A model generated the notes under the pieces. It did no database searches, had not been told where the DNA came from, and saw nothing but the letters and a program-made list of their open reading frames with translations. Positions 29,142 to 49,651 of a stretch of 64,000 bases of DNA are shown here, piece after piece; position 1 is the stretch's first letter, and each line of letters opens with the position of its first letter. A program made the position numbers and the translations under genes. Source of the stretch: Melieria omissa (lineage: Eukaryota > Arthropoda > Insecta > Diptera > Ulidiidae); assembly GCA_963971225.1 (NCBI GenBank), contig OZ020270.1:18226488-18290487 (forward strand), in the 5' to 3' direction.

Positions 29142-29411
29142 TTGACAAACTTCAGGGACACAGTCTATGACAATATTAAGGCCCAAATAGAAAATAACCA
29201 GGAAATTAGGAACCTAAGATCAAATAGGAACAGGCAGGAACCAAAGAAATTTGATATAGGTGGGAAAGTGTTCGTTGCTGACAAGCAAATCAAAGGAAAA
29301 CACAAAAAACGCTATAAACAAGAGGTTGTAGCCCGCGACAACAAAGTAACAGTAATTACCAGATCAGGCAAAAGGATCCATAAAAGCCACATCAAGAACA
29401 CTAGACACTAA
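29142..29411 (+). pseudogene. pol: Integrase C-terminal tail, out of frame (B copy 2)
   Basis: 89 codons, same as copy 1. Confidence 0.8.
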
Positions 29412-31181
29412 GGATTCAGAAGAATTTTTAAAGAGGAAATTATAAACAGCAAAAAAGAGCATAAATAAGATTTTATGAATAAGATTTTATGAAAAAAAAG
29501 CAATAAATAAAAAAAGGAAAACCAATGCGGAATATATACAGGAAATTTAAATAGAATGGTGATGGGAGTAAGAAATAAAAAAAATAAAAAAAAAAAAAAA
29601 AAAATTTTCAACAAAAAATAAAACAAAACAAATAAAAAAGAATAGAGAATTACAAAAACTTTTAAGAAAAATGGCACAAAAAATATGTATATGTAAAACA
29701 TACGGCACCCTTTAAATTGTATGAATAAATATAATTACAGGCACACATATACACAAGAAAATTTAAGACATATAAAATAGGTAAAAATGCACCTTAGGTC
29801 GACATTCCACTTCATCATCACGGTAGTAATAATCTCCGGGACAATTGCACTTAACATCTTTAAGTACGACTCCCCTCTGGTGGTCATCCAACACAGCGAC
29901 GGATGGATAGTGAATGGGCACTTCAAGCTGGTGCATGCTCTTGACATCGGCTTCTTCGATGCAGCTTTAAGGAAGCTCGAAATAGCCAAGTCAACCATGA
30001 GGGACGATTTATCGAAATCTCTGGTCGATTACTACCTCAAGCAGACGAGGCTACGCCTTAATGAATTACTGAGTGACGGCAACAGGATGAAACGCTCCAT
30101 AACCTGGATCGGAGCGGCATGGAAGTGGGTCGCAGGCTCACCAGACGCTACTGACTGGGATGAAATCCTCCAAAAGCAAAATGAGATGGTATCAAACAAC
30201 AACAACCAATACCTGATCAACAAAAAAATCTTCAACGTAACAGAGGAGGCAATCAGGAAGGTCAATGATGTCATGGCCCACATAAACACTATCGGCAAGG
30301 ACATTAACTCAGAAAGATCCGACACGTTAATGTCGCACAAGGTCCTGGTGCTCAAAGAACAGATATCCGAAATCATCAGGGCTTCAAAAATGGCCAAGGC
30401 AGGTATTGTCAACACCAACCTCTTAGATCAAGCAGAAATAGATCGAGTAATCTGTGAAGAAGACGGACTACCTTACCGAAATCTAGTAGAGGCGCTTCAG
30501 TACGCGAAACCCTCTATCTACTCGAACGGAACTCTGCTCCTCTACGTGCTCGCCGTACCGAAAGTGAAGAAAACCCGTTATAGTCTAATGTTGGTCAGAG
30601 CCTCAACGGCGAAGGGGAAACGAGTAGATCTGCAGTACACGATTTGTGAGGCGAGTTCCCTGGTAAAGTTGCCTGAAAACGAATGCATACCAAGACTGCT
30701 GAAAGGCGGCAATGCGAAGTGCCGTTTCGAACCAGACAACCAAGTGACCGTGGAGCTAGTTGACTACGATACGATATTCATTTCCAACTTCGAAGGGATC
30801 ATTCGAAGCGACAACCAGCTACGAAAACTAAACGGGACCTTCCTTGTGCAACTGAATAACGAGACAGTGTGGATTGGAAACCAAACGTTCTCCAGCAAAA
30901 CGACTAGGACGTTGCAAGCAGTACCACCCGTTCTAACAAACGTTACAGAGATAGGTTTGAAACTGAATATGAAATATATCCACGAGTTAGGGCTGGCAAA
31001 CATAAGCCGCCTCCGCAAGCTTGGCCGAACCCTCCATACCTCGACGACCATAGATGCCATCCTGATCCTTGCCCTAGCAGCCATTTGCTACATCATATGG
31101 AGAAAGGTGACAATTCGCGTCAGAATCCCCGAAGTGCACAAGCCTACCACCCTAGAACATGGCTCCATTCAGCCTCACACG

Positions 31182-31213
31182 ATCTGCGGGACGCAGATTT
31201 TTGAAGGGGGAAG
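31182..31213 (+). promoter_or_regulatory. Pre-PPT hairpin and polypurine tract (B copy 2)
   Basis: Hairpin 31182-31198, purine tract 31203-31213. Confidence 0.85.
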
Positions 31214-33029
<1,816 letters not shown>

Positions 33030-33486
33030 CGGTGAGTAACCTGTGAAGGTCGCATTTGAAGGTGCTCCCGCGATAGTTGGCCAAAGAAAAGCTCGGGGCT
33101 TCAGTGGCCGGCGCGTGCAGGTGTCCGTGACTGCTGGAGGTGGTCGTAATCTACAGTGCATCGATTTCGAGTTGTCTACATCGTGGATCGGCATCTTTTT
33201 GGCTTTCTTGCAAAGTTTAATCACAAATAGCTGCAATAATTTCGGAAGTGGTGAATTGCTGTTGTTTTTGCTTGACTCGTGTATTGCCCCGCCGACTAAC
33301 CGTAAAGCTGACAGAGACAGTAAGTGGGGTTAGCGGCAGGTTGCCGAGAGACAGCTGATCTTGTCAGCAAATAGTGTGATCGAAAGGGGCAGCTGATCTA
33401 AAACTCTTCCCATTCACAATAGGGCTAAACGTGGTTGCCAACTAAATAAATAACATTTATTAAGTGAGTTAAAACAGAGCGAGGTT
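33030..33486 (+). repeat. 457-bp constant segment, copy 3
   Basis: Same borders as copy 1. Confidence 0.72.
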
Positions 33487-33495
33487 GAATGAACT

Positions 33496-35604
33496 ATGAA
33501 TGGGAAATACGAGTTCCTGCGACTACCCTTCGGCCTGAGAAACGCGCCCGCGATATTTCAAAGAATGATTGATGACGTGCTTAAGGAATTTATTGGCAAA
33601 ATTTGTTACGTATACATTGATGACATCATTGTATACGGCGCAGACGAGGACGATCATATCAAAAATATAGAAGCAATCTTCTCTAGACTCAGCGAAGCTA
33701 ATCTGAAGGTGAATCTCGACAAGACCCATTTTATGAGGGATGAGGTTGAGTTCCTTGGCTATGTTGTTACTGCCAACGGCATCAGAGCTGACGAAAAAAA
33801 GGTAGCCGCGATTCAAAACATTCCTCCGCCGGAAAATCTTAAAGAGTTGAAGAGCTTCCTTGGGATGACTTCTTATTATAGGAAGTTCATCCGCGATTAC
33901 GCGAAGATAGCTAAACCCTTAACGAACCTAGCTAGGGGTGAAAATGCACAGGTTAAAGCAAATGCTTCCAAACGCATTCCAATCACACTCGACGCGGAGG
34001 CTCTGGGAGCTTTCAATGAGTTAAAAAGGTCGTTAGTTTCATCTGACCTATTAGCATTTCCAGACTTTGAGAAACCATTTAACATAACAACCGATGCGTC
34101 CGATTACGCAATAGGAGCGGTTCTGTCCCAGGGGGAAAATGGGAATGACAAACCCATCTCGTATATATCACGATCGCTAAACAAAACCGAAGAAAACTAC
34201 GCGACCAACGAAAAGGAGATGCTTGCGATTGTGTGGGCCCTGGACAACCTGCGATCCTACCTCTACGGTGCGAAGAAAATCCGTATCTACACGGACCACC
34301 AACCTCTGACTTTCGCACTAGGAAACAGGAATCACAACGCTAAATTGAAAAGGTGGAAGGCGAGGATTGAAGAGTACAACCACGAATTAATTTACACTCC
34401 AGGTAAATCGAATGTAGTGGCCGACGCTCTTTCTCGACTCAAAACAAATTTATACCTTCTCACGAACTCCGAAACCGATACTGCCAGTGAGGGTAATCCT
34501 GAAACCGATACTGCCAGTGAGGGTAATCCTGAAACCGACACCGCTAGCGAGGGCAACACCGAAACTATAACGGCAAGCGAAGCCAACACTACAGGCGCGA
34601 CCGCCCACAGCGCCGATCGTGACGCAACCGACTTAATTCCCCACGTGGAAGTTCCACTGAACGTCTTTAGGAACCAAATTGTGTTTAGGTCGGGCAGGGA
34701 ACTGCATTGCTTAGAGAACCCACATCCAGGCTACACTCGTCACTATGTAACCATAACCGAAATAAATGAAGAAAACCTAGTTGACATACTAAAAAGATTA
34801 CTTAATCCAGGAGTGATCAATGGCATAAAAATGCCCGAATCCCGGCTACAACTCTTACAGGACGTTTTTTCGCGACATTTTTCGAAATACAAGATAAGAA
34901 TCACACAAAGGTTGGTGGAAGATGTAGCGAATGAAGAAAGGAAGTGCCGAGTGATAGAAGAAGCACACCGCAGAGCACATAGAGGCCCTCGCGAAAATAC
35001 ACAACAAATTTTAGAAAAGTACTATTTCCCGCGTATGACTAGTCTGGTTAAACAGTATACGTCCGGATGTCAGACTTGCAAATTACAAAAATACGACCGT
35101 CATCCGCCTAAACCTAAATACCAAGCCACCCCAACACCATCATACCCTTGCGAAATCCTTCACATAGACATTTTTGAAATAGAAAGGGAAAAGTTTCTGA
35201 GCTGCGTGGACAAATTTTCCAAATTTGCTAAGCTTTTCCATATTAGAAATAGATCAAGTGTACACCTACGTGAGAAATTGGCCAAGGTCATACACTTTTT
35301 CACTGCCCCAAAAATTATAGTAACAGACAACGAGCGAGGCTTTCTAAGCCCAACCGTGTCAAACTTTATCACGTCGCTCGGTATTGAGCTATACAAAACA
35401 CCAGTCCAAAAAAGCGAGGTTAACGGCCAAGTCGAGAGATTACACTCGACGTTGTTGGAAATGTACCGATGTCTGAGAACTGAGCTTCAACAGTACAGGG
35501 TAAAAGAATTACTGTATATAGCAGTAGACCGCTATAACAACTCTGTGCACTCCATTACTAAAAAAAACCGAGTGACATATTTTTTAACAGAACATCTAGA
35601 ATAA
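33496..35604 (+). pseudogene. pol: Truncated pol, reference version, B copy 3
   Basis: 702 residues, the least altered copy. YIDD 40-43; RNase H D200, E241, D267, D310; integrase H491, H495, C525, C528 and catalytic D558, D611, E647, with 35 residues between the last two. Still lacks everything upstream of mid RT, and frame is lost at the 8-A run. Confidence 0.9.
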
Positions 35605-35615
35605 ATTATCAGAAT

Positions 35616-35885
35616 TTGACAAACTTCAGGGACACAGTCTATGACAATATTAAGGCCCAAATAGAAAATAACCAGGAAATTAGGAACCTAAGATCAAATA
35701 GGAACAGGCAGGAACCAAAGAAATTTGATATAGGTGGGAAAGTGTTCGTTGCTGACAAGCAAATCAAAGGAAAACACAAAAAACGCTATAAACAAGAGGT
35801 TGTAGCCCGCGACAACAAAGTAACAGTAATTACCAGATCAGGCAAAAGGATCCATAAAAGCCACATCAAGAACACTAGACACTAA
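35616..35885 (+). pseudogene. pol: Integrase C-terminal tail, out of frame (B copy 3)
   Basis: 89 codons, same as copy 1. Confidence 0.8.
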
Positions 35886-37723
35886 GGATTCAGAAGAATT
35901 TTTAAAGAGGAAATTATAAACAGCAAAAAAGAGCATAAATAAGATTTTATGAATAAGATTTTATGAAAAAAAAGCAATAAATAAAAAAAGGAAAACCAAT
36001 GCGGAATATATACAGGAAATTTAAATAGAATGGTGATGGGAGTAAGAAATAAAAAAAATAAAAAAAAAAAAAAAAATTTTTCAACAAAAAATAAAACAAA
36101 ACAAATAAAAAAGAATAGAGAATTACAAAAACTTTTAAGAAAAATGGCACAAAAAATATGTATATGTAAAACATACGGCACCCTTTAAATTGTATGAATA
36201 AATATAATTACAGGCACACATATACACAAGAAAATTTAAGACATATAAAATAGGTAAAAATGCACCTTAGGTCGACATTCCACTTCATCATCACGGTAGT
36301 AATAATCTCCGGGACAATTGCACTTAACATCTTTAAGTACGACTCCCCTCTGGTGGTCATCCAACACAGCGACGGATGGATAGTGAATGGGCACTTCAAG
36401 CTGGTGCATGCTCTTGACATCGGCTTCTTCGATGCAGCTTTAAGGAAGCTCGAAATAGCCAAGTCAACCATGAGGGACGATTTATCGAAATCTCTGGTCG
36501 ATTACTACCTCAAGCAGACGAGGCTACGCCTTAATGAATTACTAAGTGACGGCAACAGGATGAAACGCTCCATAACCTGGATCGGAGCGGCATGGAAGTG
36601 GGTCGCAGGCTCACCAGACGCTACTGACTGGGATGAAATCCTCCAAAAGCAAAATGAGATGGTATCAAACAACAACAACCAATACCTGATCAACAAAAAA
36701 ATCTTCAACGTAACAGAGGAGGCAATCAGGAAGGTCAATGATGTCATGGCCCACATAAACACTATCGGCAAGGACATTAACTCAGAAAGATCCGACACGT
36801 TAATGTCGCACAAGGTCCTGGTGCTCAAAGAACAGATATCCGAAATCATCAGGGCTTCAAAAATGGCCAAGGCAGGTATTGTCAACACCAACCTCTTAGA
36901 TCAAGCAGAAATAGATCGAGTAATCTGTGAAGAAGACGGACTACCTTACCGAAATCTAGTAGAGGCGCTTCAGTACGCGAAACCCTCTATCTACTCGAAC
37001 GGAACTCTGCTCCTCTACGTGCTCGCCGTACCGAAAGTGAAGAAAACCCGTTATAGTCTAATGTTGGTCAGAGCCTCAACGGCGAAGGGGAAACGAGTAG
37101 ATCTGCAGTACAAAAAAATGCTGATGAGCAACGACGAAACCTATGGTCTCACCGGCGATTGCTACTCATCGAACAACTCCACGATTTGTGAGGCGAGTTC
37201 CCTGGTAAAGTTGCCTGAAAACGAATGCATACCAAGACTGCTGAAAGGCGGCAATGCGAAGTGCCGTTTCGAACCAGACAACCAAGTGACCGTGGAGCTA
37301 GTTGACTACGATACGATATTCATTTCCAACTTCGAAGGGATCATTCGAAGCGACAACCAGCTACGAAAACTAAACGGGACCTTCCTTGTGCAACTGAATA
37401 ACGAGACAGTGTGGATTGGAAACCAAACGTTCTCCAGCAAAACGACTAGGACGTTGCAAGCAGTACCACCCGTTCTAACAAACGTTACAGAGATAGGTTT
37501 GAAACTGAATATGAAATATATCCACGAGTTAGGGCTGGCAAACATAAGCCGCCTCCGCAAGCTTGGCCGAACCCTCCATACCTCGACGACCATAGATGCC
37601 ATCCTGATCCTTGCCCTAGCAGCCATTTGCTACATCATATGGAGAAAGGTGACAATTCGCGTCAGAATCCCCGAAGTGCACAAGCCTACCACCCTAGAAC
37701 ATGGCTCCATTCAGCCTCACACG

Positions 37724-37755
37724 ATCTGCGGGACGCAGATTTTTGAAGGGGGAAG
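37724..37755 (+). promoter_or_regulatory. Pre-PPT hairpin and polypurine tract (B copy 3)
   Basis: Hairpin 37724-37740, purine tract 37745-37755. Confidence 0.85.
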
Positions 37756-39857
<2,102 letters not shown>

Positions 39858-39866
39858 GAATGAACT

Positions 39867-41945
39867 ATGAATGGGAAATACGAGTTCCTGCGACTACCCT
39901 TCGGCCTGAGAAACGCGCCCGCGATATTTCAAAGAATGATTGATGACGTGCTTAAGGAATTTATTGGCAAAATTTGTTACGTATACATTGATGACATCAT
40001 TGTATACGGCGCAGACGAGGACGATCATATCAAAAATATAGAAGCAATCTTCTCTAGACTCAGCGAAGCTAATCTGAAGGTGAATCTCGACAAGACCCAT
40101 TTTATGAGGGATGAGGTTGAGTTCCTTGGCTATGTTGTTACTGCCAACGGCATCAGAGCTGACGAAAAAAAGGTAGCCGCGATTCAAAACATTCCTCCGC
40201 CGGAAAATCTTAAAGAGTTGAAGAGCTTCCTTGGGATGACTTCTTATTATAGGAAGTTCATCCGCGATTACGCGAAGATAGCTAAACCCTTAACGAACCT
40301 AGCTAGGGGTGAAAATGCACAGGTTAAAGCAAATGCTTCCAAACGCATTCCAATCACACTCGACGCGGAGGCTCTGGGAGCTTTCAATGAGTTAAAAAGG
40401 TCGTTAGTTTCATCTGACCTATTAGCATTTCCAGACTTTGAGAAACCATTTAACATAACAACCGATGCGTCCGATTACGCAATAGGAGCGGTTCTGTCCC
40501 AGGGGGAAAATGGGAATGACAAACCCATCTCGTATATATCACGATCGCTAAACAAAACCGAAGAAAACTACGCGACCAACGAAAAGGAGATGCTTGCGAT
40601 TGTGTGGGCCCTGGACAACCTGCGATCCTACCTCTACGGTGCGAAGAAAATCCGTATCTACACGGACCACCAACCTCTGACTTTCGCACTAGGAAACAGG
40701 AATCACAACGCTAAATTGAAAAGGTGGAAGGCGAGGATTGAAGAGTACAACCACGAATTAATTTACACTCCAGGTAAATCGAATGTAGTGGCCGACGCTC
40801 TTTCTCGACTCAAAACAAATTTATACCTTCTCACGAACTCCGAAACCGATACTGCCAGTGAGGGTAATCCTGAAACCGATACTGCCAGTGAGGGTAATCC
40901 TGAAACCGACACCGCTAGCGAGGGCAACACCGAAACTATAACGGCAAGCGAAGCCAACACTACAGGCGCGACCGCCCACAGCGCCGATCGTGACGCAACC
41001 GACTTAATTCCCCACGTGGAAGTTCCACTGAACGTCTTTAGGAACCAAATTGTGTTTAGGTCGGGCAGGGAACTGCATTGCTTAGAGAACCCACATCCAG
41101 GCTACACTCGTCACTATGTAACCATAACCGAAATAAATGAAGAAAACCTAGTTGACATACTAAAAAGATTACTTAATCCAGGAGTGATCAATGGCATAAA
41201 AATGCCCGAATCCCGGCTACAACTCTTACAGGACGTTTTTTCGCGACATTTTTCGAAATACAAGATAAGAATCACACAAAGGTTGGTGGAAGATGTAGCG
41301 AATGAAGAAAGGAAGTGCCGAGTGATAGAAGAAGCACACCGCAGAGCACATAGAGGCCCTCGCGAAAATACACAACAAATTTTAGAAAAGTACTATTTCC
41401 CGCGTATGACTAGTCTGGTTAAACAGTATACGTCCGGATGTCAGACTTGCAAATTACAAAAATACGACCGTCATCCGCCTAAACCTAAATACCAAGCCAC
41501 CCCAACACCATCATACCCTTGCGAAATCCTTCACATAGACATTTTTGAAATAGAAAGGGAAAAGTTTCTGAGCTGCGTGGACAAATTTTCCAAATTTGCT
41601 AAGCTTTTCCATATTAGAAATAGATCAAGTGTACACCTACGTGAGAAATTGGCCAAGGTCATACACTTTTTCACTGCCCCAAAAATTATAGTAACAGACA
41701 ACGAGCGAGGCTTTCTAAGCCCAACCGTGTCAAACTTTATCACGTCGCTCGGTATTGAGCTATACAAAACACCAGTCCAAAAAAGCGAGGTTAACGGCCA
41801 AGTCGAGAGATTACACTCGACGTTGTTGGAAATGTACCGATGTCTGAGAACTGAGCTTCAACAGTACAGGGTAAAAGAATTACTGTATATAGCAGTAGAC
41901 CGCTATAACAACTCTGTGCACTCCATTACTAAAAAAACCGAGTGA
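39867..41945 (+). pseudogene. pol: Truncated pol, 7-A variant, B copy 4
   Basis: 692 residues. Identical to copy 3 up to the homopolymer, where seven instead of eight A bring an earlier stop (TGA at 41943-41945). Confidence 0.9.
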
Positions 41946-41985
41946 CATATTTTTTAACAGAACATCTAGAATAAATTATCAGAAT

Positions 41986-42255
41986 TTGACAAACTTCAGG
42001 GACACAGTCTATGACAATATTAAGGCCCAAATAGAAAATAACCAGGAAATTAGGAACCTAAGATCAAATAGGAACAGGCAGGAACCAAAGAAATTTGATA
42101 TAGGTGGGAAAGTGTTCGTTGCTGACAAGCAAATCAAAGGAAAACACAAAAAACGCTATAAACAAGAGGTTGTAGCCCGCGACAACAAAGTAACAGTAAT
42201 TACCAGATCAGGCAAAAGGATCCATAAAAGCCACATCAAGAACACTAGACACTAA
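41986..42255 (+). pseudogene. pol: Integrase C-terminal tail, out of frame (B copy 4)
   Basis: 89 codons, same as copy 1, still out of frame with the 7-A core. Confidence 0.8.
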
Positions 42256-44095
42256 GGATTCAGAAGAATTTTTAAAGAGGAAATTATAAACAGCAAAAAA
42301 GAGCATAAATAAGATTTTATGAATAAGATTTTATGAAAAAAAAGCAATAAATAAAAAAAGGAAAACCAATGCGGAATATATACAGGAAATTTAAATAGAA
42401 TGGTGATGGGAGTAAGAAATAAAAAAAATAAAAAAAAAAAAAAAAAAATTTTTCAACAAAAAATAAAACAAAACAAATAAAAAAGAATAGAGAATTACAA
42501 AAACTTTTAAGAAAAATGGCACAAAAAATATGTATATGTAAAACATACGGCACCCTTTAAATTGTATGAATAAATATAATTACAGGCACACATATACACA
42601 AGAAAATTTAAGACATATAAAATAGGTAAAAATGCACCTTAGGTCGACATTCCACTTCATCATCACGGTAGTAATAATCTCCGGGACAATTGCACTTAAC
42701 ATCTTTAAGTACGACTCCCCTCTGGTGGTCATCCAACACAGCGACGGATGGATAGTGAATGGGCACTTCAAGCTGGTGCATGCTCTTGACATCGGCTTCT
42801 TCGATGCAGCTTTAAGGAAGCTCGAAATAGCTAAGTCAACCATGAGGGACGATTTATCGAAATCTCTGGTCGATTACTACCTCAAGCAGACGAGGCTACG
42901 CCTTAATGAATTACTGAGTGACGGCAACAGGATGAAACGCTCCATAACCTGGATCGGAGCGGCATGGAAGTGGGTCGCAGGCTCACCAGACGCTACTGAC
43001 TGGGATGAAATCCTCCAAAAGCAAAATGAGATGGTATCAAACAACAACAACCAATACCTGATCAACAAAAAAATCTTCAACGTAACAGAGGAGGCAATCA
43101 GGAAGGTCAATGATGTCATGGCCCACATAAACACTATCGGCAAGGACATTAACTCAGAAAGATCCGACACGTTAATGTCGCACAAGGTCCTGGTGCTCAA
43201 AGAACAGATATCCGAAATCATCAGGGCTTCAAAAATGGCCAAGGCAGGTATTGTCAACACCAACCTCTTAGATCAAGCAGAAATAGATCGAGTAATCTGT
43301 GAAGAAGACGGACTACCTTACCGAAATCTAGTAGAGGCGCTTCAGTACGCGAAACCCTCTATCTACTCGAACGGAACTCTGCTCCTCTACGTGCTCGCCG
43401 TACCGAAAGTGAAGAAAACCCGTTATAGTCTAATGTTGGTCAGAGCCTCAAGGGCGAAGGGGAAACGAGTAGATCTGCAGTACAAAAAAATGCTGATGAG
43501 CAACGACGAAACCTATGGTCTCACCGGCGATTGCTACTCATCGAACAACTCCACGATTTGTGAGGCGAGTTCCCTGGTAAAGTTGCCTGAAAACGAATGC
43601 ATACCAAGACTGCTGAAAGGCGGCAATGCGAAGTGCCGTTTCGAACCAGACAACCAAGTGACCGTGGAGCTAGTTGACTACGATACGATATTCATTTCCA
43701 ACTTCGAAGGGATCATTCGAAGCGACAACCAGCTACGAAAACTAAACGGGACCTTCCTTGTGCAACTGAATAACGAGACAGTGTGGATTGGAAACCAAAC
43801 GTTCTCCAGCAAAACGACTAGGACGTTGCAAGCAGTACCACCCGTTCTAACAAACGTTACAGAGATAGGTTTGAAACTGAATATGAAATATATCCACGAG
43901 TTAGGGCTGGCAAACATAAGCCGCCTCCGCAAGCTTGGCCGAACCCTCCATACCTCGACGACCATAGATGCCATCCTGATCCTTGCCCTAGCAGCCATTT
44001 GCTACATCATATGGAGAAAGGTGACAATTCGCGTCAGAATCCCCGAAGTGCACAAGCCTACCACCCTAGAACATGGCTCCATTCAGCCTCACACG

Positions 44096-44127
44096 ATCTG
44101 CGGGACGCAGATTTTTGAAGGGGGAAG
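44096..44127 (+). promoter_or_regulatory. Pre-PPT hairpin and polypurine tract (B copy 4)
   Basis: Hairpin 44096-44112, purine tract 44117-44127. Confidence 0.85.
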
Positions 44128-47252
<3,125 letters not shown>

Positions 47253-47261
47253 GAATGAACT

Positions 47262-49370
47262 ATGAATGGGAAATACGAGTTCCTGCGACTACCCTTCGGC
47301 CTGAGAAACGCGCCCGCGATATTTCAAAGAATGATTGATGACGTGCTTAAGGAATTTATTGGCAAAATTTGTTACGTATACATTGATGACATCATTGTAT
47401 ACGGCGCAGACGAGGACGATCATATCAAAAATATAGAAGCAATCTTCTCTAGACTCAGCGAAGCTAATCTGAAGGTGAATCTCGACAAGACCCATTTTAT
47501 GAGGGATGAGGTTGAGTTCCTTGGCTATGTTGTTACTGCCAACGGCATCAGAGCTGACGAAAAAAAGGTAGCCGCGATTCAAAACATTCCTCCGCCGGAA
47601 AATCTTAAAGAGTTGAAGAGCTTCCTTGGGATGACTTCTTATTATAGGAAGTTCATCCGCGATTACGCGAAGATAGCTAAACCCTTAACGAACCTAGCTA
47701 GGGGTGAAAATGCACAGGTTAAAGCAAATGCTTCCAAACGCATTCCAATCACACTCGACGCGGAGGCTCTGGGAGCTTTCAATGAGTTAAAAAGGTCGTT
47801 AGTTTCATCTGACCTATTAGCATTTCCAGACTTTGAGAAACCATTTAACATAACAACCGATGCGTCCGATTACGCAATAGGAGCGGTTCTGTCCCAGGGG
47901 GAAAATGGGAATGACAAACCCATCTCGTATATATCACGATCGCTAAACAAAACCGAAGAAAACTACGCGACCAACGAAAAGGAGATGCTTGCGATTGTGT
48001 GGGCCCTGGACAACCTGCGATCCTACCTCTACGGTGCGAAGAAAATCCGTATCTACACGGACCACCAACCTCTGACTTTCGCACTAGGAAACAGGAATCA
48101 CAACGCTAAATTGAAAAGGTGGAAGGCGAGGATTGAAGAGTACAACCACGAATTAATTTACACTCCAGGTAAATCGAATGTAGTGGCCGACGCTCTTTCT
48201 CGACTCAAAACAAATTTATACCTTCTCACGAACTCCGAAACCGATACTGCCAGTGAGGGTAATCCTGAAACCGATACTGCCAGTGAGGGTAATCCTGAAA
48301 CCGACACCGCTAGCGAGGGCAACACCGAAACTATAACGGCAAGCGAAGCCAACACTACAGGCGCGACCGCCCACAGCGCCGATCGTGACGCAACCGACTT
48401 AATTCCCCACGTGGAAGTTCCACTGAACGTCTTTAGGAACCAAATTGTGTTTAGGTCGGGCAGGGAACTGCATTGCTTAGAGAACCCACATCCAGGCTAC
48501 ACTCGTCACTATGTAACCATAACCGAAATAAATGAAGAAAACCTAGTTGACATACTAAAAAGATTACTTAATCCAGGAGTGATCAATGGCATAAAAATGC
48601 CCGAATCCCGGCTACAACTCTTACAGGACGTTTTTTCGCGACATTTTTCGAAATACAAGATAAGAATCACACAAAGGTTGGTGGAAGATGTAGCGAATGA
48701 AGAAAGGAAGTGCCGAGTGATAGAAGAAGCACACCGCAGAGCACATAGAGGCCCTCGCGAAAATACACAACAAATTTTAGAAAAGTACTATTTCCCGCGT
48801 ATGACTAGTCTGGTTAAACAGTATACGTCCGGATGTCAGACTTGCAAATTACAAAAATACGACCGTCATCCGCCTAAACCTAAATACCAAGCCACCCCAA
48901 CACCATCATACCCTTGCGAAATCCTTCACATAGACATTTTTGAAATAGAAAGGGAAAAGTTTCTGAGCTGCGTGGACAAATTTTCCAAATTTGCTAAGCT
49001 TTTCCATATTAGAAATAGATCAAGTGTACACCTACGTGAGAAATTGGCCAAGGTCATACACTTTTTCACTGCCCCAAAAATTATAGTAACAGACAACGAG
49101 CGAGGCTTTCTAAGCCCAACCGTGTCAAACTTTATCACGTCGCTCGGTATTGAGCTATACAAAACACCAGTCCAAAAAAGCGAGGTTAACGGCCAAGTCG
49201 AGAGATTACACTCGACGTTGTTGGAAATGTACCGATGTCTGAGAACTGAGCTTCAACAGTACAGGGTAAAAGAATTACTGTATATAGCAGTAGACCGCTA
49301 TAATAACTCTGTGCACTCCATTACTAAAAAAAACCGAGTGACATATTTTTTAACAGAACATCTAGAATAA
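47262..49370 (+). pseudogene. pol: Truncated pol, B copy 5
   Basis: 702 residues, same translation as copy 3 (one silent change near 49304); 8-A state at the frame break. Confidence 0.9.
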
Positions 49371-49381
49371 ATTATCAGAAT

Positions 49382-49651
49382 TTGACAAACTTCAGGGACA
49401 CAGTCTATGACAATATTAAGGCCCAAATAGAAAATAACCAGGAAATTAGGAACCTAAGATCAAATAGGAACAGGCAGGAACCAAAGAAATTTGATATAGG
49501 TGGGAAAGTGTTCGTTGCTGACAAGCAAATCAAAGGAAAACACAAAAAACGCTATAAACAAGAGGTTGTAGCCCGCGACAACAAAGTAACAGTAATTACC
49601 AGATCAGGCAAAAGGATCCATAAAAGCCACATCAAGAACACTAGACACTAA
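49382..49651 (+). pseudogene. pol: Integrase C-terminal tail, out of frame (B copy 5)
   Basis: 89 codons, same as copy 1. Confidence 0.8.
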